Below are positions 9,012 through 17,222 of a stretch of 64,000 nucleotides of DNA, piece by piece (the first letter of the stretch is position 1; the number at the start of each line of letters is the position of its first letter). The notes beneath the pieces were generated by a model that ran no database searches, had not been told where the DNA came from, and was given only the letters and a program-made list of their open reading frames with translations. Source of the stretch: Acinetobacter sp. ANC 3832. Lineage in GTDB: Bacteria; Pseudomonadota; Gammaproteobacteria; Pseudomonadales; Moraxellaceae. Made by a program: the position numbers and the translations under genes. The stretch spans positions 62,001 to 126,000 of the forward strand of contig NZ_NEGJ01000009.1 in assembly GCF_002135415.1 (NCBI RefSeq). The letters are read 5' to 3'.

Positions 9012-9392
9012 CTACTTTAAATTAAAACAAGACCAATGCATTAAATTTTCAATGAAAAAATCATGCTGATATGGTGCTTTTATGTTTATTTTTTCTATTG
9101 GATAATATCTTTTTATATCTAGTTTTATCGTTTCATTTTCTAGCTTTAAAAAGTAGTCTTGCATTCTTTTTTCTAGGTTTTTTACCTGTATAATTTCATT
9201 ATTCAATTCATTTTTAAGCTGATTAAGTTCAAACTCTTTTTCTAAAGTCTGATTTAAACTTGCTTTTAAACTGGTAATTTTTAATTTTAATTTAGTAATA
9301 TAACGAATTGCTTCAGGCAATTTTTCTGGGCCTAAAACAATAACTGTAATAATTCCTAAAAATAAAATTTCACTAAAGCCTACATCAAACAT
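9012..9392 (-). CDS. tatB: TatB-type Sec-independent translocase subunit
   Basis: The protein begins MFDVGFSEILFLGIITVIVL and continues GPEKLPEAIRYI, the classical TatB N-terminus: a short transmembrane helix with an early Glu, then Gly-Pro at the hinge and an amphipathic helix. A charged coiled-coil-like tail follows (about residues 30-85). I chose the ATG at 9392 because it gives the standard MFD start; a TTG two codons upstream (9398) is also in frame. Length is 126 residues. It is followed without a gap by tatC and preceded by tatA 13 bases upstream. It forms the substrate-receptor complex with TatC. Confidence 0.88.
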   Translation of the reverse strand: MFDVGFSEILFLGIITVIVLGPEKLPEAIRYITKLKLKITSLKASLNQTLEKEFELNQLKNELNNEIIQVKNLEKRMQDYFLKLENETIKLDIKRYYPIEKINIKAPYQHDFFIENLMHWSCFNLK

Positions 9393-9405
9393 TTTCAATT
9401 CAACT

Positions 9406-9567
9406 TTATTTTATTTCATTATTTTTATTGTCTTCTTTTACTGCTTGTTTAAAGTCTTTGACAGCACCTCCAACATCTTTACCAAAGTTTTTTAATTTTG
9501 ACGTACCGAAAACAATCAAAATAATAATCGCAAAAAGAATAATATGTCCTATAGATAAACCCATCAT
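9406..9567 (-). CDS. tatA: TatA pore subunit, very short (53 residues)
   Basis: A short minus-strand frame translates to a protein starting [20 protein letters not shown], then the strongly conserved TatA hinge and amphipathic helix [20 protein letters not shown] followed by KQAVKED and a brief charged tail. The FGxxKLxxxGxDVGxAVxxFK pattern is diagnostic of TatA. At 53 residues it is shorter than most TatA proteins (about 70-90), lacking most of the unstructured tail. Two adjacent ATG codons (9567 and 9564) could start it; GAAGAG lies about 9-14 bases upstream. It is the first gene of the tatABC-peptide-oxidase-exporter cluster. Confidence 0.9.
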   Translation of the reverse strand: MMGLSIGHIILFAIIILIVFGTSKLKNFGKDVGGAVKDFKQAVKEDNKNNEIK

Positions 9568-10036
9568 TTTTAATTTCTCTTCATTTTAATTTGATCAAAC
9601 TATAACAGAGCTTTTTTTTTATCGAACCAATATTGTTTAACAATTCTTAATATTATTTTCAATATGCGCTTAGAGTGATGATCAAATTTTATGAATTTCT
9701 TTATAATTTTAAGTGATTTATATCGTTAAAATTAAACAATTAAAATTTAACCATAGAATTCAATGTATTAAATATGGACAAAGTATATTCATATCTATGA
9801 CAATACTTATAGGAAGATTAAAATGCTTTTTCTTTCAATTCAGTAAGCGATTGATCTCTCAATATTTTGATCAATAACTGAAATAAAAGCCGATGTAAAA
9901 AGCCTCTTTTATTTGTATTGTATCCAATTGAAATAATATCAATCAAAGTACAAATAAAAGAGGCCCTAAGTTACCAGTAAACACCAATTAGAAGCTAAAA
10001 GCTTAACTTAATCTGTTCTACAAAATCCTAAATAAC
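9568..10036. other. Intergenic region upstream of tatA, AT-rich
   Basis: These 469 bases hold no convincing gene. Toward tatA they must contain its promoter; a weak minus-strand candidate is TTGGTT near 9630 with TTATAG near 9602, with a long 19-base spacer. The right part holds the long hairpin at 9902-9964. The left-centre is unstructured AT-rich sequence. Confidence 0.6.
9902..9964 (-). terminator. Long inverted repeat, probable terminator of the 10037-10543 gene
   Basis: Two perfect 16-base arms (GCCTCTTTTATTTGTA and its complement) are separated by 31 bases. Read on the minus strand the second arm is followed directly by TTTTT, giving a Rho-independent-terminator-like structure about 70 bases after the stop of the upstream minus-strand gene. 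The loop is unusually long. Confidence 0.55.
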
Positions 10037-10543
10037 TTATCTCAAGCGAAGTAAAGCATCTAAAGTTGCTTGGTAATGAATCGTAATATCATCTTCTAAA
10101 ATAGTATATGCATTGTCAAACTGAACCATCGGCCACCCTTCTTTCCAGAATGGAAAAATATTGTGCAAATCTTTAGTCACAATCGCATCTTCACGAACAA
10201 TCGCTTGTGCAACTTGAGACAAAACTTGTGCAGTTTCTGCGCCATCAATAGCCATATAGTCAATGCCACGTACTTTTAAAATACGAATACGATCTTTTTT
10301 ATAGCGAATTTTTTTTGCCTGACCTTCATTTAAATTCAATGCTAAAGCCACCGCTTCTACAAACTTATCTTCAAAGCTATTGTGTAAAGCAACCAAAGCT
10401 TGTTTATGTGCTTCCTGACGACCTGCTTTGCCCCCACTACGAATCATCTCGTTTGCTTCAGTGTTTAATTCGTCATTTTTCATTGACTGTAAGATGTCTA
10501 AAATTTCGATATCGCTTAAAGCTGACTGAGGTTGTTCTGTCAT
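10037..10543 (-). CDS. Conserved hypothetical protein, cytoplasmic
   Basis: This 168-residue protein has no signal peptide or membrane helix. It contains a basic patch (GQAKKIRYKKDRIRILKVRG, about residues 73-92) and an acidic C-terminal half with several aromatic residues (FPFWKEGWPMVQFDNAY). I do not recognise a family. It has normal codon use for the region and looks like a genuine, probably Acinetobacter-restricted, gene. It is transcribed alone, divergent from the small membrane protein at 10689. Confidence 0.7.
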   Translation of the reverse strand: MTEQPQSALSDIEILDILQSMKNDELNTEANEMIRSGGKAGRQEAHKQALVALHNSFEDKFVEAVALALNLNEGQAKKIRYKKDRIRILKVRGIDYMAIDGAETAQVLSQVAQAIVREDAIVTKDLHNIFPFWKEGWPMVQFDNAYTILEDDITIHYQATLDALLRLR

Positions 10544-10688
10544 GGGAGTCCTAAAAATAAGAGCAAATATAAAGATGTTCTATTTTCGCATAATTTGCGC
10601 TTTAAAACAGAGATAAAATTCTGTGCTAAAATTTCACCCTCAAAATAACAACAACTCACCCAATAAAATGTATAGGATAAGGTCACCA

Positions 10689-10976
10689 ATGACGAACTTT
10701 TCACTTCCTGCAATTTTGGCATGTATCAGCTTCTATTCAAGTTTATATCTTATTTATTATTATTTTGCTCAACAGCAACAGCCTTTCTTACTGATAATTG
10801 CAGTCATACTTTTCATTTTATCTTTTATTTTAATTCCTTCCGCAGACCAGCAATCTAAACGTCGCACATTTAACAACACTTTCCATCATGAAAACTTTTT
10901 CACCTATCCATTATTTACTTGGTGGCGACTCTTTAGCATGCCCATTCGCTTTATCTTGTTAAAAATGTTATATTAA
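10689..10976 (+). CDS. Small two-helix membrane protein, unknown function
   Basis: From the ATG at 10689 this is 95 residues with two hydrophobic segments (about 5-25 and 30-50) followed by a basic, aromatic tail (SKRRTFNNTFHHENFF). I prefer this start to the upstream in-frame ATG at 10623 because AAGGT precedes it at proper spacing and the protein then begins with the first helix. The protein has no recognisable domain; an inner-membrane location is likely. Confidence 0.6.
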   Translation: MTNFSLPAILACISFYSSLYLIYYYFAQQQQPFLLIIAVILFILSFILIPSADQQSKRRTFNNTFHHENFFTYPLFTWWRLFSMPIRFILLKMLY

Positions 10977-11138
10977 GTTACTGAATAATAAAAATATAAT
11001 ATTTAAAATACCTGAGCAATCGATACAAGTATTCAAACATCAACTTACATCCTTAAACATTCGTACAATAGCTTTTTGCGTTGCTTTAGATTATCTCTAT
11101 GATCTACTCATAATAAGTTGGATTTTAAGGATAAAGCC

Positions 11139-12149
11139 ATGAAAGTTGTTGCCTATAAAAAACCCTGTCCCATCACTCACCCTAATGTTTTTACTGATGT
11201 TGAGCTTGCACAACCGATTGCCAAAGATCGTGATTTATTGATTGCCGTACATGCGATTTCAATCAATCCTGTGGATATTAAAGTTCGATTACGTACACCT
11301 GAAAGCAATAATGATTGGAAAATTTTAGGTCGTGATGCGGTTGGTACAGTACAAGCCGTCGGGGAAAATGTACAAAACTTTAAAGTGGGTGATCAAGTTT
11401 TTTATGCAGGTACCATCAATCGGGATGGTTCTTATGCTGAATACCAATTGGTGGATGAACGAATTGTTGGGCATAAACCCACTACATTAAATCATGCTGA
11501 AGCAGCCGCAATGCCACTAACATCCATCACCGCATGGGAAATGTTATTTGACCGTTTAAAAGTCCAAGATGCAAGCAATCAAAATGCCACGATTTTAGTG
11601 ATTGGTGCAGCAGGTGGTGTTGGCTCAATCACCGTACAACTGCTTAAAGCGTTGACTGATTTTAAAGTCATTGCCACTGCTTCACGCCCTGAATCTAAAG
11701 CTTGGTTAGAACAAATTGGTGCAGATTATATTGTCGATCACCGTCAACCTTTAGAACAGCAAGTGCTGGATTTGAAGATTGGTTTACCCTCTTACATTTT
11801 CGCTGTGACAGGTACAGAAAACTATACCAAAAACATTGAGAATTTAATTGCGCCACAAGGTCACTTTGGCTTAATTGATGATCCTGAAAATTTTGTGATT
11901 AATGGGTTTAAAGCAAAATCAGTTTCTATTCATTGGGAGTCAATGTTTACTCGTTCTGTTTATCAAACGACTGATATGAGTAGACAAGGCGAAATTTTGG
12001 ATAAGATTGCAGAATTGGTCGATGAAGGAAAAATTAAGACAACACTGTCTAAAACATTCGGTGTTATTAATGCTGAGAACATCACCAAAGCACATGCTTT
12101 TATTGAAAGTGGCAAAAGTATTGGTAAGATTGTTTTGGAAGGGTTTTAA
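11139..12149 (+). CDS. Zinc-type alcohol dehydrogenase-like / quinone oxidoreductase family protein
   Basis: This medium-chain dehydrogenase/reductase has 336 residues from the ATG at 11139, which has AAGGA 9 bases upstream; a TTG seven codons earlier lacks such support. It has an N-terminal GroES-like domain (GRDAVGTVQAVGENVQNFKVGDQV) and a Rossmann domain with the nucleotide-binding motif VIGAAGGVGSI. Structural and catalytic zinc cysteines are absent, as in NADPH:quinone oxidoreductases. It would reduce quinones or conjugated carbonyls with NADPH in the cytoplasm. It is monocistronic, followed by a hairpin, and convergent with the desulfhydrase gene. Confidence 0.85.
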   Translation: MKVVAYKKPCPITHPNVFTDVELAQPIAKDRDLLIAVHAISINPVDIKVRLRTPESNNDWKILGRDAVGTVQAVGENVQNFKVGDQVFYAGTINRDGSYAEYQLVDERIVGHKPTTLNHAEAAAMPLTSITAWEMLFDRLKVQDASNQNATILVIGAAGGVGSITVQLLKALTDFKVIATASRPESKAWLEQIGADYIVDHRQPLEQQVLDLKIGLPSYIFAVTGTENYTKNIENLIAPQGHFGLIDDPENFVINGFKAKSVSIHWESMFTRSVYQTTDMSRQGEILDKIAELVDEGKIKTTLSKTFGVINAENITKAHAFIESGKSIGKIVLEGF

Positions 12150-12176
12150 TCTTTTTCCTTACATACGTCTTTTCAT

Positions 12177-12206
12177 AACCCCTTTTTTAAATCACATAAA
12201 GGGGTT
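12177..12206. terminator. Hairpin between convergent genes
   Basis: A 9-bp stem, AACCCCTTT / AAAGGGGTT, lies between two convergent genes. It has no strong U-tract on either side, so termination efficiency is uncertain. Confidence 0.5.
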
Positions 12207-12296
12207 ACTTACACGTATATAATCTACTTAAATCACTTATTTAATAGCTTATTATTTTGAATACTCAAATTCCCATATGCTATTTAAAGCAAAAAT

Positions 12297-13250
12297 CTAT
12301 TTAGCTAAAGATGAGGCATAGCTTAATGTTTCAGGATGACCAAAAAATCCTGGTAAACCACCTGAATGAAGGAAAACTGTCCGCTGACCTTTTTGAATGG
12401 TACCATCTCTCACTGCAGCAATAAGTCCAGCAAATGCACGCCCAGTATAAATAGGATCTAGAACAATCCCTTCATATTGCGCAATTAAAGCCAATGCTTC
12501 TTCAACTTCTTTTGTTAAAAAGCCATAACCAGTACCAACTTGATCCATTCGAATGCGTAAATTTTGTTGAAAAGACTCTTCTTGCATCTCTGATAAAAGT
12601 AGACGTACACGTACTTCAGGATCATTCACTGCGCCCGTATGAACACCATAGACCTTTTCTGCACCCAAGCCATGCACTAAACCTGCCATTGTTCCACCCG
12701 AACCCAGAGCCACAACCACATGATCCAAATACGTTAATTGTTGTTTTAATTCTTCAGCACAATCTACATAACCAAAAGCAGATATAGCACTCGTGCCACC
12801 AAAGGGAATAAAGAATGCCTTAATACCTTGTGCTGCTAAAACATCAATCCGTTGCTTTGTCGCTTGCTCCAATTTGGCATCATCTGCATTACCTAACCAA
12901 TGTAATTGTGCACCAAATAAACCATCTAAAACAACATTGCCCATGACTTGTGTCGGTTGTTCACCAACCAATATTAATTCTACGTTTAAGCCTAATTTTG
13001 CACCTGCTGCCGCAGTTAATCGTGCATGATTACTCTGTGCTGCACCTACCGTTATTATTGTCGTTGCTTGATTTTCTAAAGCTTGAGCACATGTATATTC
13101 CAGTTTTCGTATTTTATTGCCTCCGCCTCCTAATCCAGTCAAATCATCACGTTTAATCCATAAATCATCTGCATTTAAGCCCAATGCAACAGCTAAACGT
13201 GGCATTTGTTCTAATGGAGTATTCCATATGCTTAATAACTTTTTTTCCAT
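12297..13250 (-). CDS. D-cysteine desulfhydrase / ACC deaminase family PLP enzyme
   Basis: This 317-residue fold-type II PLP enzyme has the probable PLP lysine in GGGGNKIRKLEY, the substrate-carboxylate loop AAQSNHARLTAAAGAKLGL, a phosphate-binding glycine-rich loop (VALGSGGTMAGLVHGL), and the family C-terminus VFLHSGGLPGFFG. These match the DcyD/ACC-deaminase group, which breaks D-cysteine to pyruvate, ammonia and sulfide, or deaminates 1-aminocyclopropane-1-carboxylate. Sequence alone does not settle which substrate applies; D-cysteine desulfhydrase is the commoner function in gamma-proteobacteria. Monocistronic. Confidence 0.85.
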   Translation of the reverse strand: MEKKLLSIWNTPLEQMPRLAVALGLNADDLWIKRDDLTGLGGGGNKIRKLEYTCAQALENQATTIITVGAAQSNHARLTAAAGAKLGLNVELILVGEQPTQVMGNVVLDGLFGAQLHWLGNADDAKLEQATKQRIDVLAAQGIKAFFIPFGGTSAISAFGYVDCAEELKQQLTYLDHVVVALGSGGTMAGLVHGLGAEKVYGVHTGAVNDPEVRVRLLLSEMQEESFQQNLRIRMDQVGTGYGFLTKEVEEALALIAQYEGIVLDPIYTGRAFAGLIAAVRDGTIQKGQRTVFLHSGGLPGFFGHPETLSYASSLAK

Positions 13251-13354
13251 TTTAAATACAACACAATTGATTCTTAAATCACAATATAACGATTCTTCAC
13301 GGATTTTTTAAGATCATATTGCTAAAATTTACTTGAGATAAAATTAAAAAATTT

Positions 13355-13398
13355 AAGGTAAAGATTAGGCCTTTTTAATCTTGCGATCTAATCTTTAC
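13355..13398. terminator. Imperfect palindrome between the quinone reductase and desulfhydrase genes
   Basis: GTAAAGATTA and TAATCTTTAC form the outer arms of a long hairpin just downstream (minus strand) of the 13427-14419 gene. There is no clean U-run; probably a processed 3' end or weak terminator. Confidence 0.4.
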
Positions 13399-13426
13399 GG
13401 TTAACAGAAATTTTATTTTGAATACA

Positions 13427-14419
13427 TTAAATCACTTCTACCACAATTTTTCCGACATGATCACCAATGTCCATTGCAATATGAGCATCGACAATTTGAT
13501 CAAATTTAAATGTTTTATAAATCATTGGTAAACATTCACCTTTTGCCCAAAGCGGTGCAACGGTGTCTTGTAAACCTTGTGCAATTTCAGCTTTTTCAGA
13601 AGTAGTACGTGCACGCATGGTTGAACCCGTAATGGTCAATCGTTTCATCATAATCTGACCCAATTTCACGTCTTTGGCTTTAGCACCGCCTAGAAAAGCG
13701 ATATAAACCAAGCGACCATCACGACGTAGCAAATTCAAATTTTGATCTAAATAAGGTGCACCAACCATATCCAAGATGATATCTACCCCAGCATTCTCAG
13801 TTTTTTCATTAATGACAGTTTCAAAATTTTGCGTTTTATAATTAATTGCATCAGTTAAATGTGCAATTGCCTGAACTTTTTCATCAGAACCTACAGTTGC
13901 AAATGTTTTTAAACCCAAAGATTTACATAACATTAGCACTGTCGTACCAATACCGCTGGTTCCACCATGTACAAGAAGGGTTTCCCCTGCTTTGGCTTTT
14001 GCCATTTGAAATACATTTGCCCAAACAGTAAAGAATGTTTCAGGGATAGCCGCAGCTTGCGTAAAGCTTACGCCTTGAGGGATATTTAAAGTTTGGCTTT
14101 CAGGTACAACACAATATTCAGCATAGCCACCACCATTGGTTAAGCCACAAACTTGATCACCGACTTTAAATTTGGTGACATCAGCACCCACAGCTTCAAC
14201 AATCCCCGCCACTTCCAAACCTGGTACAGGTGTAACACCTTTGGGCATTGGATATAAACCTTGACGTTGCAAAATATCTGGACGGTTAATGCCAAAAGCA
14301 TGGACTTTCACCAAAACTTCATCTGCTTGTGCCGTTGGAATAGCGACACTTTCATAGGCTAATTTTTCTGGGCCACCCACTTCAGTGATAATGACCTGTT
14401 GCATCTGTACTTGTGACAT
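13427..14419 (-). CDS. NAD(P)H-quinone oxidoreductase, PIG3-like
   Basis: This 330-residue MDR-family protein starts with a GroES-like domain (FGINRPDILQRQGLYPMPKG, characteristic of the PIG3/quinone-reductase branch). A Rossmann fold follows (LLVHGGTSGIGTTVLMLCKS) and then VDIILDMVGAPYLDQNL. No zinc ligands are seen. It would catalyse NADPH-dependent reduction of quinones. Monocistronic; AAGGAA lies near the start codon. The family call is secure; physiological substrate unknown. Confidence 0.88.
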   Translation of the reverse strand: MSQVQMQQVIITEVGGPEKLAYESVAIPTAQADEVLVKVHAFGINRPDILQRQGLYPMPKGVTPVPGLEVAGIVEAVGADVTKFKVGDQVCGLTNGGGYAEYCVVPESQTLNIPQGVSFTQAAAIPETFFTVWANVFQMAKAKAGETLLVHGGTSGIGTTVLMLCKSLGLKTFATVGSDEKVQAIAHLTDAINYKTQNFETVINEKTENAGVDIILDMVGAPYLDQNLNLLRRDGRLVYIAFLGGAKAKDVKLGQIMMKRLTITGSTMRARTTSEKAEIAQGLQDTVAPLWAKGECLPMIYKTFKFDQIVDAHIAMDIGDHVGKIVVEVI

Positions 14420-14661
14420 AGATGAAATTTCCTTTTACGTTACTTTTCAATATTTCTGTTTGTATTTGAACATAAAGGAAGGTGCGATTGAAGAACAGTG
14501 GACTTATGTATGAGCAAATTAAATTATTTTTTAATTCAAATACTTCGTTGAATAGGTCCTAATATTGATTATTTTTTGTTTGTTATTTTAATTTTACCCT
14601 GATAATATTATTTTGCGGATTAATTTTACCCGTATAAAAATAAACATAGAGTTTAAAGAAA

Positions 14662-15216
14662 ATGAATATCCCAAATACCTATACTGCTTTTTCAGGCGAT
14701 CAACATTTCATAACAGATACGCTGTTGAATGTCGCTTTGGCAATAAAAAACACTACAGATACACATGCCAATATTTTGATTTTTAACGATCAAACTGGAC
14801 AGCAATTAGATGTGGATCTATCAGGCTCAGATACTGACTTAGAGTTGCGTTATGCTGAACCCGAAGCGATTAAAAAAGTAGGACGTCCTAAATTAGGCGT
14901 CATTTCTCGTGAAATTACCTTGCTACAAAAACATTGGGATTGGTTAGATCAACAAAGTTCAAGTGCTTCGGCAGTCATTCGTAAGCTGATTGATCAAGAG
15001 TTGAATAATCCTTTGTCTAAATCGAATATCATGCTTGCCAAGCAAGCGACAGATCGTTTTATGTCTGCAATGTTAGGCAATATGCCCAATTATGAGGAAG
15101 CAACCAGAGCCTTGTATCAAGGCAATAAAGATCAATTTTTGCAGTTGATTGAGCATTATCCTACAGATTTAAAAACCTATGTCCTGACTTTATCTCAACA
15201 TGTATTTTCAAGCTAA
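14662..15216 (+). CDS. DUF2239-family protein
   Basis: This 184-residue protein matches the DUF2239 pattern: an N-terminal FSGDQ region, a central KVGRPKLGVISREITLLQKHW segment, and a helical C-terminus. The GRPKLGV stretch suggests an AT-hook-like nucleic-acid contact, but function is unknown. It is preceded by TTTAAAGAAA with only a weak ribosome site and followed by a long palindrome. It is cytoplasmic by composition. Confidence 0.78.
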   Translation: MNIPNTYTAFSGDQHFITDTLLNVALAIKNTTDTHANILIFNDQTGQQLDVDLSGSDTDLELRYAEPEAIKKVGRPKLGVISREITLLQKHWDWLDQQSSSASAVIRKLIDQELNNPLSKSNIMLAKQATDRFMSAMLGNMPNYEEATRALYQGNKDQFLQLIEHYPTDLKTYVLTLSQHVFSS

Positions 15217-15534
15217 AAGTATAAGATCAAAATCAGATGTTCTTTGATTTTGATCTTATACCTATCTATTCATATGATTTAAATTTTAGCTCAAACCATA
15301 ATCATCAAAATATAAGCTTCTTACCTAAGACTTTTTATTGCCCTTTAATGAAGAAAAAGAAAGACTTTATACACGTCATTTTATCTACCTAAATCCTTAT
15401 TTAAATTAAATTTATTCAAATTATTAGCTCATTCAATTCATTCCTCATAAAAGGAAAAATTAAACTGCGCTTGTTTTTATCAATTTTATATATGATTATA
15501 TATACCGATCTACCTAATAAATTAATTTATCGCC
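15217..15534. other. Intergenic region with a 16-bp palindrome
   Basis: No gene is seen. A perfect 16-bp hairpin (15220-15260, TATAAGATCAAAATCA / TGATTTTGATCTTATA) follows the DUF2239 stop and lacks a U-run. The right part is AT-rich; a TATATATGATTATATATA near 15487-15504 is a possible operator or promoter element for the TetR gene. A weak resemblance to the dispersed repeat at 17059 is visible near 15330-15395. Confidence 0.5.
15220..15260. terminator. Strong hairpin after the DUF2239 gene
   Basis: Sixteen perfectly complementary bases with a 9-base loop directly follow the stop codon of the plus-strand gene. There is no U-tract; it could protect the 3' end or terminate weakly in either direction. 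Confidence 0.55.
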
Positions 15535-16125
15535 ATGAGTAGTAAAACTGCAAAAGAGAAAATTCTAGAAGCTGCTAAAAGTTTGTTTTACAACCAAGGG
15601 ATTAATCAAACGGGCATTAACATGATTACGGACAAAGCCGAAGTTGCGAAAATGTCCCTATATAACAACTTCCCGTCTAAAGCGGATTTGGTAAATGCCT
15701 ATATTGAATCTAGACATGCTGAATGGCTTGCGCTGTATCAATTACGCTTAAGCAAAGTTAAAACACCCTTAGAGAAGGTTTTAGCCGTATTTGATGCTTA
15801 TCGTGATCACGCTGAAGATGCATATGAAAATGGTTTTCGTGGTTGTGGTTTACTCAATGCTGCTGCCGAATTTCCTGCACATAGTGAAGAACGCCATGCC
15901 GTTAAGCTTCATAAAGATGAAGTTGAGCAAATTTTATCTGAGCATTTACAGCATATATTTTCAGATCCGCAACAAGTGCAATATATCGCCAGTATCCTTT
16001 CTTTTCTTTTAGAAGGTTCTATTGCACGTGCAGGTTTAGAAAGTTCGAGCCAAAAACTGATTTTAGCTAAACAGATGGCTGAAAATCTAATTCAAGATCA
16101 GCTTAATCACAGCACCTCATCATAA
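15535..16125 (+). CDS. TetR/AcrR-family transcriptional regulator
   Basis: This 196-residue protein has an N-terminal TetR helix-turn-helix (KILEAAKSLFYNQGINQTGI, then MITDKAEVAKMSLYNNFPSK) and an all-helical C-terminal ligand domain. The sequence of the C-terminal half (YENGFRGCGLLNAAAEFP) is typical of the YxaF/LmrA-like group. It lies 53 bases before an EamA-type exporter on the same strand, so it probably represses that gene and itself through the AT-rich palindrome upstream. The ligand is unknown. Confidence 0.87.
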   Translation: MSSKTAKEKILEAAKSLFYNQGINQTGINMITDKAEVAKMSLYNNFPSKADLVNAYIESRHAEWLALYQLRLSKVKTPLEKVLAVFDAYRDHAEDAYENGFRGCGLLNAAAEFPAHSEERHAVKLHKDEVEQILSEHLQHIFSDPQQVQYIASILSFLLEGSIARAGLESSSQKLILAKQMAENLIQDQLNHSTSS

Positions 16126-16178
16126 TTCAAACAATATGCAGATTAGGAAATCATGATGTTTTTTTCAGGACAAAGTAG

Positions 16179-17039
16179 ATGAATGCAAAATACACTACGC
16201 TGATCAGTATTGGTTTATTTGTGCTTCTCTGGGGCAGTGCCGCCATTTTTACCAAATGGGGTTTACAGCATTCCGATATTATTCCTTTTTTATTTTTCCG
16301 CTTTTTGATTGCAACTGCGTTGATTCTTGCATTTTGTGTGTGGAAAAAATTGCCCTTTTTACCGCAAAATACCTCGTGGAAATATGTTGCACTATCAGGT
16401 TTATTTTTGATTAGCGGTTATACCCTATTTTATTATTTGTCCTTAAAACTTGGCATTGCTCCCGGTCTGCTTGCAACTATTCTAGCATTACAACCCATCA
16501 TCACTTTTTTTGTGACTGAAAAAACCTATTCTCAATTGAAGTTAACAGGTTTGGTATTGAGTTTTGCGGGCATTATTTTATTGGTTTATCACAATATTTT
16601 TGTCAATCAACTGTCTTTATGGGCAACCTTTGCATCATTATTTTGTCTGTTTTGTATTACCACTGGTGCAATGTTACAGCGAAAAATTGCAGAAAAACCG
16701 TGGCAGATTCTACCTTTGCAATATGTATTATCACTGATTATTTTTCTGTTCATTATTCCGTTTCAACCGTTCCATTTTGAAATGAATATTGGTTTTTGGA
16801 TTCCGACTTTATATCAAGGCATTGTCATTTCTGTTGTTGCTCAATTGATTTTCTATCGCTTATTGCAGTCAGGTAATTTGGTGAATACCACCAGTTTATT
16901 TTATCTTGTGCCTTTAGTTACATTGATTTTAGATTTTCTAGTTTTCAGAACAGAGCTGTCACCTTTGGACTATGCAGGAATTATAGCGATTTTGAGCGGA
17001 GTTTATTTGGTTTATAGAAAGCCAACAACAGTTATTTGA
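16179..17039 (+). CDS. EamA/DMT-family inner-membrane exporter
   Basis: This 286-residue protein has ten predicted helices in two EamA repeats. The first carries WGSAAIFTKWGLQHSDIIPF, the second TSLFYLVPLVTLILDFLVF, matching drug/metabolite transporter superfamily members that export amino acids, metabolites or drugs. It follows the TetR gene closely and is likely under its control. Substrate cannot be read from the sequence. Confidence 0.85.
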   Translation: MNAKYTTLISIGLFVLLWGSAAIFTKWGLQHSDIIPFLFFRFLIATALILAFCVWKKLPFLPQNTSWKYVALSGLFLISGYTLFYYLSLKLGIAPGLLATILALQPIITFFVTEKTYSQLKLTGLVLSFAGIILLVYHNIFVNQLSLWATFASLFCLFCITTGAMLQRKIAEKPWQILPLQYVLSLIIFLFIIPFQPFHFEMNIGFWIPTLYQGIVISVVAQLIFYRLLQSGNLVNTTSLFYLVPLVTLILDFLVFRTELSPLDYAGIIAILSGVYLVYRKPTTVI

Positions 17040-17058
17040 GAAATGATCAATAATCTAA

Positions 17059-17135
17059 ATACAATACTTTCTGCAAAACTTCTTTAATTTCACCTCTGAG
17101 GAAAAACTAAAGAAGTCATGACTACTTATCTAAAT
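17059..17135 (+). repeat. Dispersed hairpin repeat, copy 1
   Basis: The sequence contains a 9-bp stem (ACTTCTTTA / TAAAGAAGT) flanked by GCAAA on the left and TACTTATCTAA on the right. A recognisable second copy, in the same orientation, is at 56440-56516. It lies in the gap between the EamA exporter and the TonB receptor. Confidence 0.5.
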
Positions 17136-17222
17136 CAACTGAATAATTACCCAAAGAAGACTGCAAAAATACAGATGAATTTCCACCTCTTAACAGACTA
17201 TATTCAGCTCTAATTTATCTAC

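Noticed and set aside
9820..9900. Minus-strand frame ending ILRDQSLTELKEKAF, similar in style to a transposase tail
   Set aside because: Only about 27 residues with no other transposase sequence or terminal repeats nearby; too short to support a pseudogene call.
12494..13311. Several plus-strand ORFs over the desulfhydrase gene
   Set aside because: They are shadows of the real minus-strand gene with poor composition and no ribosome sites.
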